Below, one piece after another: positions 53,814-62,997 of a stretch of DNA of 64,000 nt. The notes beneath the pieces were generated by a model. That model was given only the letters and a program-made list of their open reading frames with translations. It made no database searches and was not told the DNA's origin. Position 1 is the first letter of the stretch. The number at the start of each line of letters is the position of its first letter. The stretch is taken from positions 37,448 through 101,447 of the forward strand of contig NZ_LNYZ01000025.1 in assembly GCF_001468065.1 (NCBI RefSeq), read 5' to 3'. The translations under genes were made by a program, and so were the position numbers. Source of the DNA: Legionella steigerwaltii (GTDB lineage Bacteria; Pseudomonadota; Gammaproteobacteria; Legionellales; Legionellaceae).

Positions 53814-53959
53814 AAGATGAGCCAAATAAAGCCGTTCTGGGAGTATTGTGGAAAATCAGATTTGAGCTCAGGTTGGATGAAAAAATACGCTGAGAAAGCG
53901 CAGCATACATCAGTATGTGCGCATTTTCAGTGTGTTTTTCATTCAAGATGAGCCAAATA
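53814..53959. repeat. Hairpin repeat flanked by 15-base direct repeats
   Basis: AAGATGAGCCAAATA occurs at 53814-53828 and again at 53945-53959. Near the right copy is an imperfect hairpin (about 53877-53942) whose tip GCATACATCAGTATGTG (53903-53919) is the exact reverse complement of 6940-6956. It lies between the barrel gene and the CHASE2 cyclase and may sit in the leader of the latter. Confidence 0.7.
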
Positions 53960-54010
53960 TGGATTTCCAGCGACGCTTACGTTGAGAAGTGTATTTAAGG
54001 ATGATATCTA

Positions 54011-56254
54011 GTGAAGAAGGAATATTATTTTTCACCGAGGGCATTGAAATCTAAATGGACACAAATCCTTTTGGGTCTTTTCTGGGTGGCTCTTATTTTT
54101 TGGGCTGATGTTATTCAAATCCCTCTTCTCAGTTCGTTTATTACTCAACTGGACTATCGAACTTATGATCAAGTGGCGCAACTAAATTGGCGTCCTCATC
54201 AAACAATTCCTCGAGTGGTTATTATTGATATTGATAATAAATCAGTGCAACAAGAGGGAAGATGGCCTTGGCCCAGAACTAAGATGGCTGATTTAATTAA
54301 CAAATTAAAGCAAAGCGGAGTCGTTACGATCGCAACAGATATTGTTATGGCTGAGGCAGAGGTAAATTATGCAATAGGTTTAAAAGATGAATTAATTAAA
54401 CTAATGCCCCAATTGTCTCCAGAACAAAAGCAGTTACCTAATTTGCTCGAGCAAGTTGCTCCAAAAGTAGATAATGATCGTATTTTGGCCCAAGCATTGA
54501 TGGATCATAATGTGGTATTAGGCTTTTTGTTTCATAATGACAAGCAAATCAGGAAAGGTGTGTTGCCTACACCTTTAACTAATCCGGAAAATAAGTATTT
54601 ATGCAGAGATCATCTCCCTCTCTATCAATTTTCTGGATATAACGGCTGTTTACCATTATTTCTGAATGCATCGACTCAAGCAGGTGCGGTAACAAACGTA
54701 CCGGATCTGGATGGGACGGTGCGACATGGTCTTATGTTAGCAAGTTATGATAACAAGTTATACCCAACATTATCGCTTGCAACGGCTATGAATTATTTGA
54801 TGGTACAACACATTTCACTTAAAACTCATGCTCATCAATTGTATGGGATTCAAATGGGGAATGTATTTATCCCTACAAACGCGCATGGGCAAATTCTTAT
54901 TCCATTTTGGGGACAAATTGGAACCCTGAATTATTATTCTGCAACGGATGTTATACAAGGTAAAATTAATGCGGATGAATTGCAGGGAGCAATTGCTATT
55001 ATTGGTTCAACAATCATTCTTTTGGCCGATCTGCACCAATCCCCTGTTGCGCAATCGTTTCCTGGTGTTGAGATGGTAGGGAATATGGTTCAAGGTATTG
55101 TTGGACAGCAATTAGTATCCGAATTTGATTGGAAGACTACTCAAGGAAGGGTGTATCTGGTGTTGTTTGGGTTATTTTTTACCTTTTTAATCTCTTTCTT
55201 GAGTGTTTCTAGAATGTTGATCCTTGCAGTAATTGGTATTATTGGCATTCGAGCTTTATCAATCTATCTATTCGTCTCCAAAAGTTTCTATCTTCCAATA
55301 GCACTGATGCTCACTTTAATCGTGCTTATAACAATAACGAATTATGCTTATTTATTTATCGTTGAACGAAGACAAAAAAGAAAAATTAATCAGTTATTTG
55401 GTCAATACGTCCCTGAAGACTATGTAAAAGAGCTAATCGAGTCCCCTGATCAATACAGTATGGAGGGACAAGAGCGTAATATGACCGTTTTATTTAGTGA
55501 TATACGTAATTTTACCGGAGTGAGTGAGACTTTAAATGCATCAGATGTGAAGCGGCTATTGAATGCTTTTTTTACACCAATTACCGAAATCATTTTTAGT
55601 TTTAGAGGGACGATTGATAAATATGTAGGTGATATGATCGTTGCCTTTTGGGGAGCTCCTATACACGATGAAGAACATGCATTCCATGCCATTACTTGCG
55701 CCTTAACTTTAGCAAAGCAATTACCGGAAATTAATGTAACAATGGAGGAAAAAGGTTTACCGGCAGTGAAAATTGGTATTGGTTTAGCAACAGGAATGAT
55801 GAATGTTGGCGACATGGGTTCTGCGTTTCGTCGTGCATACACGGTCATTGGGGACACAGTGAATCTTGCTTCTCGATTGCAAGATTTAACTAAATTTTAT
55901 CAGGTGACTATTTTAGTGAGTGATGGAACGCGTTCTGGACAAGATCAATTTGTCTGGAGAATCATAGATAAAATTACTGTTAAAGGAAGAAAAAGTGGAT
56001 TGATTATCTACCAACCGCTATGTACGGTTTCTGAAGCTTCCGATGAGGTTTTAACTGAGCTGGATGAATACCATAAAGCTTTGGTTGAATATTCCGCACA
56101 GAATTGGCCATCCGCAGAAAAAAAATTTGCTAGGTTAAAAACCAAATTTCCTGGAGTTTATTTGTATCAGATGTACCATGAACGTATTAAAGCATTCATG
56201 AAAACCCCTCCTCCTGAAAACTGGGATGGGGTTTATATGCACCAGCATAAATGA
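54011..56254 (+). CDS. CHASE2-domain class III adenylate cyclase
   Basis: This 747-aa membrane protein senses through an N-terminal CHASE2 domain (about 40-365; RVVIIDIDNKSVQQEGRWPWPR is its signature). The signal passes through about three membrane helices (370-455) to a cyclase domain. Metal-binding Asp497 (FSDI) and Asp541 (VGDM), Lys537 and Thr611 at the purine-selecting sites, and Asn618/Arg622 (NLASR) are all present, so it should make cAMP. The start is GTG with AAGGA nine bases upstream. A FecR-domain gene follows 91 bases later; CHASE2 and FecR genes are often neighbours. A TPR-like tail (about 670-740) is possible. Confidence 0.92.
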   Translation: MKKEYYFSPRALKSKWTQILLGLFWVALIFWADVIQIPLLSSFITQLDYRTYDQVAQLNWRPHQTIPRVVIIDIDNKSVQQEGRWPWPRTKMADLINKLKQSGVVTIATDIVMAEAEVNYAIGLKDELIKLMPQLSPEQKQLPNLLEQVAPKVDNDRILAQALMDHNVVLGFLFHNDKQIRKGVLPTPLTNPENKYLCRDHLPLYQFSGYNGCLPLFLNASTQAGAVTNVPDLDGTVRHGLMLASYDNKLYPTLSLATAMNYLMVQHISLKTHAHQLYGIQMGNVFIPTNAHGQILIPFWGQIGTLNYYSATDVIQGKINADELQGAIAIIGSTIILLADLHQSPVAQSFPGVEMVGNMVQGIVGQQLVSEFDWKTTQGRVYLVLFGLFFTFLISFLSVSRMLILAVIGIIGIRALSIYLFVSKSFYLPIALMLTLIVLITITNYAYLFIVERRQKRKINQLFGQYVPEDYVKELIESPDQYSMEGQERNMTVLFSDIRNFTGVSETLNASDVKRLLNAFFTPITEIIFSFRGTIDKYVGDMIVAFWGAPIHDEEHAFHAITCALTLAKQLPEINVTMEEKGLPAVKIGIGLATGMMNVGDMGSAFRRAYTVIGDTVNLASRLQDLTKFYQVTILVSDGTRSGQDQFVWRIIDKITVKGRKSGLIIYQPLCTVSEASDEVLTELDEYHKALVEYSAQNWPSAEKKFARLKTKFPGVYLYQMYHERIKAFMKTPPPENWDGVYMHQHK

Positions 56255-56345
56255 TTTTTTGTTATCTTATGAAGATTAATGAATGTGGATGGGTTTATAT
56301 TCAGTGCCAAAACTTTTTTAATGGAAAAATTGTACAGGAATATAT

Positions 56346-57083
56346 ATGAAAAAAATAATATTTACAGGATTATTCATGTTAGTCAGCCAGGTATTTGCTC
56401 AATCTGCTGCTACTGTTTTGTTCACCCAAAACAAAGTAGTAGCACATCATAATGGTGCCGAGCGTGTGCTTACTCGCGGTTCTGCTTTGGAGCCAGGCGA
56501 TGAGTTGATTACTGGTGATGGCGCTGCAGCGAACATTCAATATTCAAACGGTGCATTGGTTAATATAGGATCAAATTCAAACTATAAAATTCTGGCTTAT
56601 GCTCCTAAAGAGTCAGTACAAATTAAGGCTGAATTGAGTAAGGGTAAGGTAGAAATAAAAACTCCGGAAAAAATTAAAGAATCACTAAAAACACCAATTT
56701 TATCTCTTGCAATACTTGGAACGGATGTACGTGTCTATGTCGCTTCTCCTAAAATGACTTACATTCAGGTTCTCGAGGGACTTGTTTTGGCAAGAAATGA
56801 ATACCTTAGACCTGGCGCAAGTGTTCGTGTTACTGGCGATCGGATTGTTAATGCACCGTTCCCTAAAGAGGGGGAAGTCAAAACGACGGCTGATGTTATA
56901 TCCGTCACAACTGGAGCAGGGAGGACTGCCACTAATGATGCAGGGAGTGGTGCCGATAGTGCATCCTATCTTTCTACTGCTCAAGTAACAGGAACTTCAA
57001 CCTCTACGGCAACACAAGCTGCTCAAGCTGCAGCAATAGCTGATATTTCCATAATTTGTTTGACTTCAGGTGGTACTGTCTAA
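56346..57083 (+). CDS. Secreted FecR-domain protein
   Basis: This 245-aa protein has a signal peptide (MKKIIFTGLFMLVSQVFAQ), then a FecR domain (about 25-160) with the marks GSALEPGDELITGDGAAANIQYSNGALVNIGSNSNYKI and LGTDVRVYV. The tail is rich in Ser, Thr and Ala (TSTSTATQAAQAAA) and ends hydrophobic (IADISIICLTSGGTV). AGGAA precedes the ATG. It follows the CHASE2 cyclase on the same strand and may present a periplasmic ligand or surface for that sensor. It lacks a sigma-factor partner, so it is not a classical FecIR system. Confidence 0.88.
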   Translation: MKKIIFTGLFMLVSQVFAQSAATVLFTQNKVVAHHNGAERVLTRGSALEPGDELITGDGAAANIQYSNGALVNIGSNSNYKILAYAPKESVQIKAELSKGKVEIKTPEKIKESLKTPILSLAILGTDVRVYVASPKMTYIQVLEGLVLARNEYLRPGASVRVTGDRIVNAPFPKEGEVKTTADVISVTTGAGRTATNDAGSGADSASYLSTAQVTGTSTSTATQAAQAAAIADISIICLTSGGTV

Positions 57084-57118
57084 GAGTTTTAAGAACAGTA
57101 CCTTGATGTCAGCTAAAG

Positions 57119-57202
57119 GGAGCATAACCCGGGTTAGACGCAGTCGTAAAATCCGGGATTAAGTTTACATTCCCATATTACGCTACGCTAATACAGGCTA
57201 CA
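57119..57202. repeat. Degenerate REP-like repeat
   Basis: It contains AGCATAACCCGGGTTAGACGCAG and, inverted, ATCCGGGATTAAG...TACGCTACGCTAATACAGGCTACA. It matches the family at 12664 and 60354 but is more diverged. It lies between the convergent FecR and ABC permease genes. Confidence 0.6.
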
Positions 57203-57255
57203 TATACACGTTTAAGTTGATGCCATAGAGGGCACGGTATTCACCTTAAACAAGA

Positions 57256-58026
57256 TTATTCACGAAAACCCACACCTTTTTTTAATAAAATCATATTGAT
57301 GAGCGTGAGCAATGCCAACATAAGCAAAATAATTCCCATAGCTAAAGTTGTATTGACTTCACTTTGACCAATCATGGCATTTCTAAGCGCATTAACCATG
57401 TATAGAATAGGATTGAGCCAAGATACTTTTTGCCAGAATTCAGGAAGCATATTGATGCTGTAAAATACTCCCCCTAAATAGGTGAGTGGGGTGAGTATAA
57501 AAGTTGGAATAATCATAATATCATCAAAGTTTCGGGCAACCATCGCATTTGTAAAGCCTGCTAGAGAAAATACAGCAGATACTAACAATACAACCAGCAG
57601 CGTCATTGGCAAATGGCTTAATTCAACAGTTAAGAAAAAGCTCGCAATAATATAGACCAATGCAGCAACGATTAATCCTCTAAATACCCCTCCCAAAACA
57701 TATCCAAGAAGTAAGAGACTATTATGCATTGGGCTCACGAGCATTTCTTCAATACTTTTTTGAAAGCGGACGCTATAAAGTGAGGAAGATACGTTTCCAT
57801 AGGAATTCACAATGACCGACATCATAATCAATCCAGGAGCAATAAACATTGGATAGCTGACCCCTTGAATCGAGCCGATACGAGGGCCAATTAAACTGCC
57901 GAAAATGAGAAAGTAAAGTGTCGTCGTAATCACTGGAGGCAAAAAAACCTGAGTTGAAATGCGAAACATACGCACTAACTCACGTCGTACCAAAGTATAT
58001 AATGCGATAATTTGTTTAATGGCCAT
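57256..58026 (-). CDS. ABC-2-type exporter permease (YadH-like)
   Basis: This 256-aa protein has six predicted helices and the ABC-2 family pattern. Its start, IIALYTLVRRELVRMFRISTQVFLPPVITTTLYFLIFGSLIG, and its middle, LTPLTYLGGVFYSINMLPEFWQKVSWLNPILYMVNALRNAMIG, are close to YadH/NodJ-type permeases. It overlaps the ATPase gene by 11 bp. Substrate unknown. Confidence 0.93.
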   Translation of the reverse strand: MAIKQIIALYTLVRRELVRMFRISTQVFLPPVITTTLYFLIFGSLIGPRIGSIQGVSYPMFIAPGLIMMSVIVNSYGNVSSSLYSVRFQKSIEEMLVSPMHNSLLLLGYVLGGVFRGLIVAALVYIIASFFLTVELSHLPMTLLVVLLVSAVFSLAGFTNAMVARNFDDIMIIPTFILTPLTYLGGVFYSINMLPEFWQKVSWLNPILYMVNALRNAMIGQSEVNTTLAMGIILLMLALLTLINMILLKKGVGFRE

Positions 58027-58930
58027 TTTTTATTAGATCCAAAAAGAGTTCTTCCAGGCGATTGGTTTTATTGCGCATGCTATGAATTTTTATCCCGTTT
58101 TGGGTGAATAGTGCAAATGCATCATTTAAATTCAGATTGTTATCTACTCGAAGTTCTATTGTAGTGCTATCAATCAAGGTTGGTTTAAAGGGATGTAAAT
58201 CGGGTAAAAGATCGATACGGTTTTCTGTAGTGAAAATAAAAGTTTGATGGCGCAGTGTTTGTAGAAGAGCCTTCATTGATGTATTTTTTATTATTTCTCC
58301 TTTATCAATGATGGCAATGTTTTTACACAGCTGTTCTGCTTCTTCCAGATAATGGGTCGTGAGAATAATGGTTGTTCCTTCTGCGTTAGTTCGGGTAAGG
58401 AACTCCCACATACTATGGCGTATTTCTATATCAACCCCCGCTGTAGGCTCATCAAGAATCAATACCTTAGGTTGGTGAACTAAAGCTCTGGCAATCATGA
58501 GTCGGCGTTTCATCCCCCCAGATAAATGTCGGGCTATTGAATTTCTTTTTTCCCAAAGGCCTAATTGCTGCAACAGGGATTCAACTCGTGGTAGAGCATT
58601 TTTTCGTGAAATTCCATAGTAACCCGCTTGATTAAGCAGGGTTTGTACGCAAGTTTCAAAAATATTAAGATTGATTTCTTGGGGCACCAGACCTAAACAC
58701 GATTTGGCTTTCTCCGGTTCTTTTTCCAAATCATAACCGTGAATATTAATACTACCTGATGTCTTATTAAGTAATGTAGTAATTAAACCAATGGTTGTTG
58801 ATTTTCCCGCGCCGTTAGCGCCCAATAAGGCGAAAAAATCACCTGTGTTTATGGTTAAATCAATGCCCTTTAATGCTTGTACACCATTCGCATAAGTTTT
58901 ATATAACTGTTTAATGTCTAAGGCATGCAT
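58016..58930 (-). CDS. ABC-type exporter ATPase (YadG-like)
   Basis: This 304-aa ATPase has Walker A GANGAGKSTT, a Q-loop in LVPQEINL, signature LSGGMKRRLMIARAL, Walker B VLILDEPTAGVD and the switch His in LTTHYLEEAEQ. About 80 residues follow the core, as in CcmA/YadG ATPases, and end with the MRNKTNRLEELFLDLIKNGH motif. It pairs with the overlapping permease gene. Export substrate unknown. Confidence 0.94.
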   Translation of the reverse strand: MHALDIKQLYKTYANGVQALKGIDLTINTGDFFALLGANGAGKSTTIGLITTLLNKTSGSINIHGYDLEKEPEKAKSCLGLVPQEINLNIFETCVQTLLNQAGYYGISRKNALPRVESLLQQLGLWEKRNSIARHLSGGMKRRLMIARALVHQPKVLILDEPTAGVDIEIRHSMWEFLTRTNAEGTTIILTTHYLEEAEQLCKNIAIIDKGEIIKNTSMKALLQTLRHQTFIFTTENRIDLLPDLHPFKPTLIDSTTIELRVDNNLNLNDAFALFTQNGIKIHSMRNKTNRLEELFLDLIKNGH

Positions 58931-59018
58931 AGAGACTAAGTGAAAATAAAAATATCATTATACACAATTATCATATTGTTTCGCGAGCATGGATACGATT
59001 GTTTAATTACTAATCTAC

Positions 59019-59651
59019 TTATAAAGTGGAGAACTCGTCCTTTTTCAGTAAAAAATGCGAATGAGTTTTCATCCAACCAGTAATGCTGTAGCGAGGTCGA
59101 TGCGTAACACAAACCTCATGCGGCAATTCACTATTAAAACAGATGAAACGATTTTCGAGGGGCAAAACGCTCCTAATCAATTGATCTTCATTATTGTAAA
59201 GTTTTAACTCACCACCATATTCAGACTCCCAATTATTATTTAAATAATACACACATGAGATTTTTCGTGTTTTTTGCGTCGCGAATTGATCCACATGCTT
59301 TTTATAAAAGGTGCCTGGTTGATATGCAGCAAAATGGGTTTCAAATTCACGTAAACCTAAAAAAAGCGACTGATTCAATACTTGCGCTAAGTACTGTATT
59401 TTTTGTAAAAAAATTTGTATTGACGGATTAGTCTCATGCTCATCCAGCCAAAAAATTTCATCAGAGCGAATGATATCATTTTTATGTGAATTCAATTTAA
59501 GGCCGATTTTAGCCCCTCGAAACAGCCCTTGTTCATATAACTCCTGCGCTGTTGTACGTAATGACTGGCATTGAGTTGGCTCGAGAAAGCCGTCGATAAT
59601 ATAAAACCCTTGGGTACAAAGGTTATGAATGAGTTGTTCTGAATCTATCAA
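59019..59651 (-). CDS. 2-oxoglutarate/Fe(II)-dependent oxygenase (prolyl-hydroxylase-like)
   Basis: This 210-aa enzyme has the double-stranded beta-helix iron site: His119 and Asp121 in KKHVDQF, His178 in LPHEV, and the 2OG-binding Arg188 in RYSITGWM. The order and spacing match the P4Hc group of bacterial prolyl 4-hydroxylases. Its start overlaps the upstream metallopeptidase stop by four bases, so the two are co-translated. Substrate unknown; ribosomal proteins or EF-Tu are targets of related enzymes. Confidence 0.92.
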   Translation of the reverse strand: MIDSEQLIHNLCTQGFYIIDGFLEPTQCQSLRTTAQELYEQGLFRGAKIGLKLNSHKNDIIRSDEIFWLDEHETNPSIQIFLQKIQYLAQVLNQSLFLGLREFETHFAAYQPGTFYKKHVDQFATQKTRKISCVYYLNNNWESEYGGELKLYNNEDQLIRSVLPLENRFICFNSELPHEVCVTHRPRYSITGWMKTHSHFLLKKDEFSTL

Positions 59652-60340
59652 AGCCTACGTCCTTCAAGTTGATATTCATATTCACGCCATTGAGGCATGA
59701 ATTGACTCATTAATTCATAAAAACGCTTATTATGACTGGGTTCTAGCAGATGGATTAATTCATGAACAAGAACATATTCCAGACAAATCGTTGTTTTTTT
59801 GATGAGGTTGAGATTTAACCAAATACGCGCCGCTTTCGTATTACACGAGCCCCAACGTGTTTTCATTTTTCTTATTCCCCATTGGGCTACTTTGACACCA
59901 ATAACAGTTTCCCAGTGTTGAATGAGATCCGGCAACACTATTTGCATTTGATGCTTGTACCATCGTTCAAGAATGGTTTGTATTTGGGTAGGTGAACTGT
60001 TCGGCTGGGTATAACAGTACATAAGCTCGTCATTGATTTGAATTTGTGTAGGGCCATGATGCTCTTCAATGATTAATAAATACTTTTTCCCCTTGAATGG
60101 TACAGTGGCCCCTGTTTCATATGTACATTCTTCAGCAGCAACAGCGCGGTTAAGAATGCGTTCTCTTTGTTTATGAATCCATGCACTTTTAGATTCAAGA
60201 CTTTGCCTTATAAGTTGGTCACTGAATCTAAGCGGAGCGCTTACTTTAACTATGCCATCGGGAGGATAAATACGTAAGTGCATGTTTTTAATTTTTTTTC
60301 TTAATATTTCTATTGGGATACCATCGAGTTCAATGATCAT
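59648..60340 (-). CDS. YgjP/DUF45-type metallopeptidase
   Basis: This 230-aa zinc protein has LVHELIHLLEPSHNKRFYELM (His193, Glu194, His197, third ligand candidate His203) and the family mark KTRWGSCN. It belongs to the DUF45/M48-like group of unknown substrate. It overlaps the 2OG oxygenase. A REP-like hairpin lies just upstream of its start. Confidence 0.9.
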   Translation of the reverse strand: MIIELDGIPIEILRKKIKNMHLRIYPPDGIVKVSAPLRFSDQLIRQSLESKSAWIHKQRERILNRAVAAEECTYETGATVPFKGKKYLLIIEEHHGPTQIQINDELMYCYTQPNSSPTQIQTILERWYKHQMQIVLPDLIQHWETVIGVKVAQWGIRKMKTRWGSCNTKAARIWLNLNLIKKTTICLEYVLVHELIHLLEPSHNKRFYELMSQFMPQWREYEYQLEGRRL

Positions 60341-60353
60341 CTAATTAATCTAC

Positions 60354-60440
60354 TTGTAGCCTGGGTGTAGCACAGCGGAACCCGGGGAAACTAAAAATTC
60401 AGAAAAACCCGGGTTCCGCTGTGTTGCACCCAGGCTACAA
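60354..60440. repeat. REP-like inverted repeat (best-preserved copy)
   Basis: The arms run from TTGTAGCCTGGGTG (from 60354) to CACCCAGGCTACAA (to 60440), with CACAGCGGAACCCGGG pairing to CCCGGGTTCCGCTGTG. The loop is about 20 AT-rich bases. It is the most regular member of this family in the window and lies between two minus-strand genes. Confidence 0.78.
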
Positions 60441-60483
60441 TATTTCCCAAATATATTATAGGGATAGAATTGAGGCTATTGTA

Positions 60484-60777
60484 CTATCTTTGCGCGCCGA
60501 TACAAGGACTGTCTATATATTCACCATTAATATTTAAAACCATATTCACATTGGCACGTTGATAGCGAGCCAGTATGTCATACTCCTGTTTTGTAATGTA
60601 GCCATATGAATTACCACAATACACGAGTGATGTGGCTCCAGGCTTGGGTGTAACTTGCACTGGCAAATCACATTCCCAACGAAATTGAGTTAAATCGCAA
60701 TTTGTTGCGGGATTGGCAAGCGCTAAATTAAAGGGTAAAAGAGATACAGCAACAGTTACATACCACGTTCTTTTCAT
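60484..60777 (-). CDS. Small secreted protein of unknown function
   Basis: This 97-aa protein starts with a signal peptide ([21 protein letters not shown]); a start six codons earlier is possible. The mature part has four cysteines (about 27, 36, 53 and 92), suggesting two disulphides, and the segment [28 protein letters not shown]. It is similar in style to the secreted protein at 22132 but not clearly homologous. I do not recognise a family. Confidence 0.65.
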   Translation of the reverse strand: MKRTWYVTVAVSLLPFNLALANPATNCDLTQFRWECDLPVQVTPKPGATSLVYCGNSYGYITKQEYDILARYQRANVNMVLNINGEYIDSPCIGAQR

Positions 60778-60849
60778 AGTGTGCACCATTTGCATATTTA
60801 TGTTCTTTAAGTATAGGATAAGATTGAAAAAAAGCAGCCAAGGATTGCT

Positions 60850-61701
60850 ATGCTTTCATCTAGTTCTGAATACCTTAAAGCCCTGCGTGAAGGAAAGTAT
60901 CTCCTTTTTTTGGAGTGGATCGATTTTATTACCCAGAAATATGAGCTTATTGGTGCAGAAGACACAGTAAATTTTTTGATTCTTGAATGGTTAAACAATG
61001 GTTATTCTGAGAAAGATGCAAAAAAAGTAGCTGTCTTGCAAGCTGTATATGAGTTGGAGCCTAAGCCTTTGCAAGGAAAATTAGACTATGCACTTAAAAT
61101 AATGACCCATGTGTTGTTTATTTGCATTGTTTTTCAGAAATCTGGCATAGATGTAGTAATGCCCCCACAAGAAAAAATAATGCAAAAGACCGTAGATCAG
61201 TTAATTGCAGGACATCTTGCTCAGCTCAATCCATTTACTTATGAGAAACGATTGGAAGACGGGCAATCGGAGTTTTATGAGTGGGTAGGAAGCGCCGATG
61301 AAAATGAAGTGGTCGAGGCGTTCAAAAAAATTAATCCCATTACTAAGCCTAGGTATCTCCTTGAAGATTATATTCTGCACTTAGAGCGCATAAAAATAAA
61401 AAACGATGAGCTCTATGCTACACGATTAAGTATGGCAAAAAGTTTTCTCGGTTATTTATATGAACAAACTGAATTTACACCTAAAGTAAGCGAAATAATT
61501 GCTACTTATGTGAACTCGCTTCGTGAATTGCATCCAAGTCATGAAGAAATAGAGCGTTTGGATAGTATTTCTCAGCCTTCTGTTTTGGAAACTACCTGGC
61601 GTTGGGGGAAAGGGATAGGAATTAGCTTTTTTAGTCTGGTGTTTGGTGAAAAATCAATTGGCGAGTTAATTTCTGGACCAAATGAAAACTTTAAACCTTA
61701 G
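60850..61701 (+). CDS. Unknown 283-aa cytoplasmic protein
   Basis: This protein is not recognised. It is helical and acidic, starts [26 protein letters not shown], has one moderately hydrophobic helix (about 77-92, [13 protein letters not shown]) and ends with a second hydrophobic stretch near 255-270 ([20 protein letters not shown]). No signal peptide is seen. AAGGA lies seven bases before the ATG. It is divergent from the small secreted gene. It could be an effector-type protein, but the evidence is weak. Confidence 0.6.
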   Translation: MLSSSSEYLKALREGKYLLFLEWIDFITQKYELIGAEDTVNFLILEWLNNGYSEKDAKKVAVLQAVYELEPKPLQGKLDYALKIMTHVLFICIVFQKSGIDVVMPPQEKIMQKTVDQLIAGHLAQLNPFTYEKRLEDGQSEFYEWVGSADENEVVEAFKKINPITKPRYLLEDYILHLERIKIKNDELYATRLSMAKSFLGYLYEQTEFTPKVSEIIATYVNSLRELHPSHEEIERLDSISQPSVLETTWRWGKGIGISFFSLVFGEKSIGELISGPNENFKP

Positions 61702-62037
61702 TGTTTTTGTCTTAAAAAATCAGAAAATAATGCATCCAAATCATTAAATTCGCCCTTTGAAAAGAAGATTATAAGGAAATATAGTTAAATTTTGGTAATT
61801 TTTTTACTTATTGACCAATATTTAATACCAAACTCCCAGTATCTGCTACACTTTAAAAATCATAGTTTTTGCCTGCAATACAGGCAGATACTGGGTTTAT
61901 GTTAGTGGAAGTTGTATTTTCATATGATGTAAAAAGCAACAAGCTTATTTTTAGAATGAAGTGTAATGCTTAATTTCAGAGAAGATATCCAAACTCTCAC
62001 TTATTTCATTTTCATTGGTTTTCTTGTAGAGATAAAA
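61702..62037. other. 336-base leader region before the desaturase gene
   Basis: No gene is supported. An in-frame ATG at 61966 would add 24 residues (MLNFREDIQ...) to the desaturase, but that extension is poor in desaturase features. The region contains the palindrome at 61835-61895. Confidence 0.5.
61835..61895 (+). promoter_or_regulatory. Twelve-base inverted repeat with an alternative inner hairpin
   Basis: CCCAGTATCTGC (61835-61846) and GCAGATACTGGG (61884-61895) are perfect complements separated by 37 bases. Within the gap, TGCCTG and CAGGCA form a smaller hairpin that shares GCA with the outer right arm, so the two structures exclude one another. It lies about 140 bases before the desaturase ATG. 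It could be a regulator operator or an RNA switch. Only the symmetry is certain. Confidence 0.5.
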
Positions 62038-62997
62038 ATGAAATTCAAATCGTTAGTGTTCTCCATACATGGATGGTTTGATACTAGTATCAAAGAAGAT
62101 AATTTAAAACAAGGTAAGATACATTGGACTCGCGCTTTTATTTTTGTGCTACTTCATTTGTGTTGTTTGGCGGTTTTCTGGGTTGGATGGAGTTTTACAG
62201 CGGTTTTTACTGCCATTTTACTTTATCTTCTTAGAATGTTTGCTATAACTGGTTTTTATCATCGTTATTTTTCACATAAGACTTTTAAAACAAATCGTTT
62301 TTGGCAATTTATTTTTGCGGTATTGGGTAATGCTGCCGTACAAAGAGGGCCACTTTGGTGGGCAAGCCATCACCGGATCCATCATCGACATACAGAGCAA
62401 TCACAAGATCCTCATTCCCCTGTACAACATGGTCTATTGTGGAGTCATGTGGGATGGATTTTTTATTCAGACAATTTTAAAACAGACTACAAAGCAATAC
62501 AGGATTTTGCTAAATATCCGGAATTACGCTGGTTAAACCGTTATGATAATGTAGTACCTATTTGTTTACTATTCATACTATTTTTTACAGGTACTTTTTT
62601 AGCAAGTTATTTTCCTAAACTACACACGAATGGCATGCAGTTAGTTGTTTGGGGCTTTATTTCAACAATTGCTCTTTTCCATGCTACTTTTTCGATTAAT
62701 TCATTCTGCCATATATGGGGTAAACAAACATTTGAAACAGATGATGAAAGTCGCAATAATTTCCTTCTTGCTTTAATTACCTTAGGTGAGGGTTGGCATA
62801 ATAATCATCACTTTTATCCACGATCCACAAGTCAGGGATTTCGTTGGTGGCAAATAGATATAACCTATTATTTATTATGCTTTTTAGAGAAAATTAAAAT
62901 TATTCATGATGTGAATAAAGTTCCTTTGGAATTAAAAAGGAATAAGATACAACATCAAGAAAATCAACTTGTAGAAAAGCCTGATGTGCTCAAGTAA
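62038..62997 (+). CDS. Membrane fatty-acid (acyl-CoA) desaturase, delta-9 type
   Basis: This 319-aa di-iron desaturase has the three histidine boxes: HRYFSH (about 75-80), HRIHH (about 112-116) and HNNHH near residue 253. It has about four membrane helices and the sequence REDIQ-free start MKFKSLVFSIHGWFDT at 62038, preferred because it matches other desaturases; AGAG precedes it weakly. It should insert double bonds into saturated acyl chains of membrane lipids. The upstream palindrome may control it. Confidence 0.9.
   Translation: MKFKSLVFSIHGWFDTSIKEDNLKQGKIHWTRAFIFVLLHLCCLAVFWVGWSFTAVFTAILLYLLRMFAITGFYHRYFSHKTFKTNRFWQFIFAVLGNAAVQRGPLWWASHHRIHHRHTEQSQDPHSPVQHGLLWSHVGWIFYSDNFKTDYKAIQDFAKYPELRWLNRYDNVVPICLLFILFFTGTFLASYFPKLHTNGMQLVVWGFISTIALFHATFSINSFCHIWGKQTFETDDESRNNFLLALITLGEGWHNNHHFYPRSTSQGFRWWQIDITYYLLCFLEKIKIIHDVNKVPLELKRNKIQHQENQLVEKPDVLK

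Noticed and set aside
54011..57083. FecIRA-type iron-uptake signalling
   Set aside because: No ECF sigma factor or TonB receptor is present, and the FecR-domain protein is secreted rather than membrane-anchored.
61966..62037. Extra 24 N-terminal codons of the first desaturase
   Set aside because: The extension does not resemble desaturases, and the ATG at 62038 begins a normal family N-terminus.
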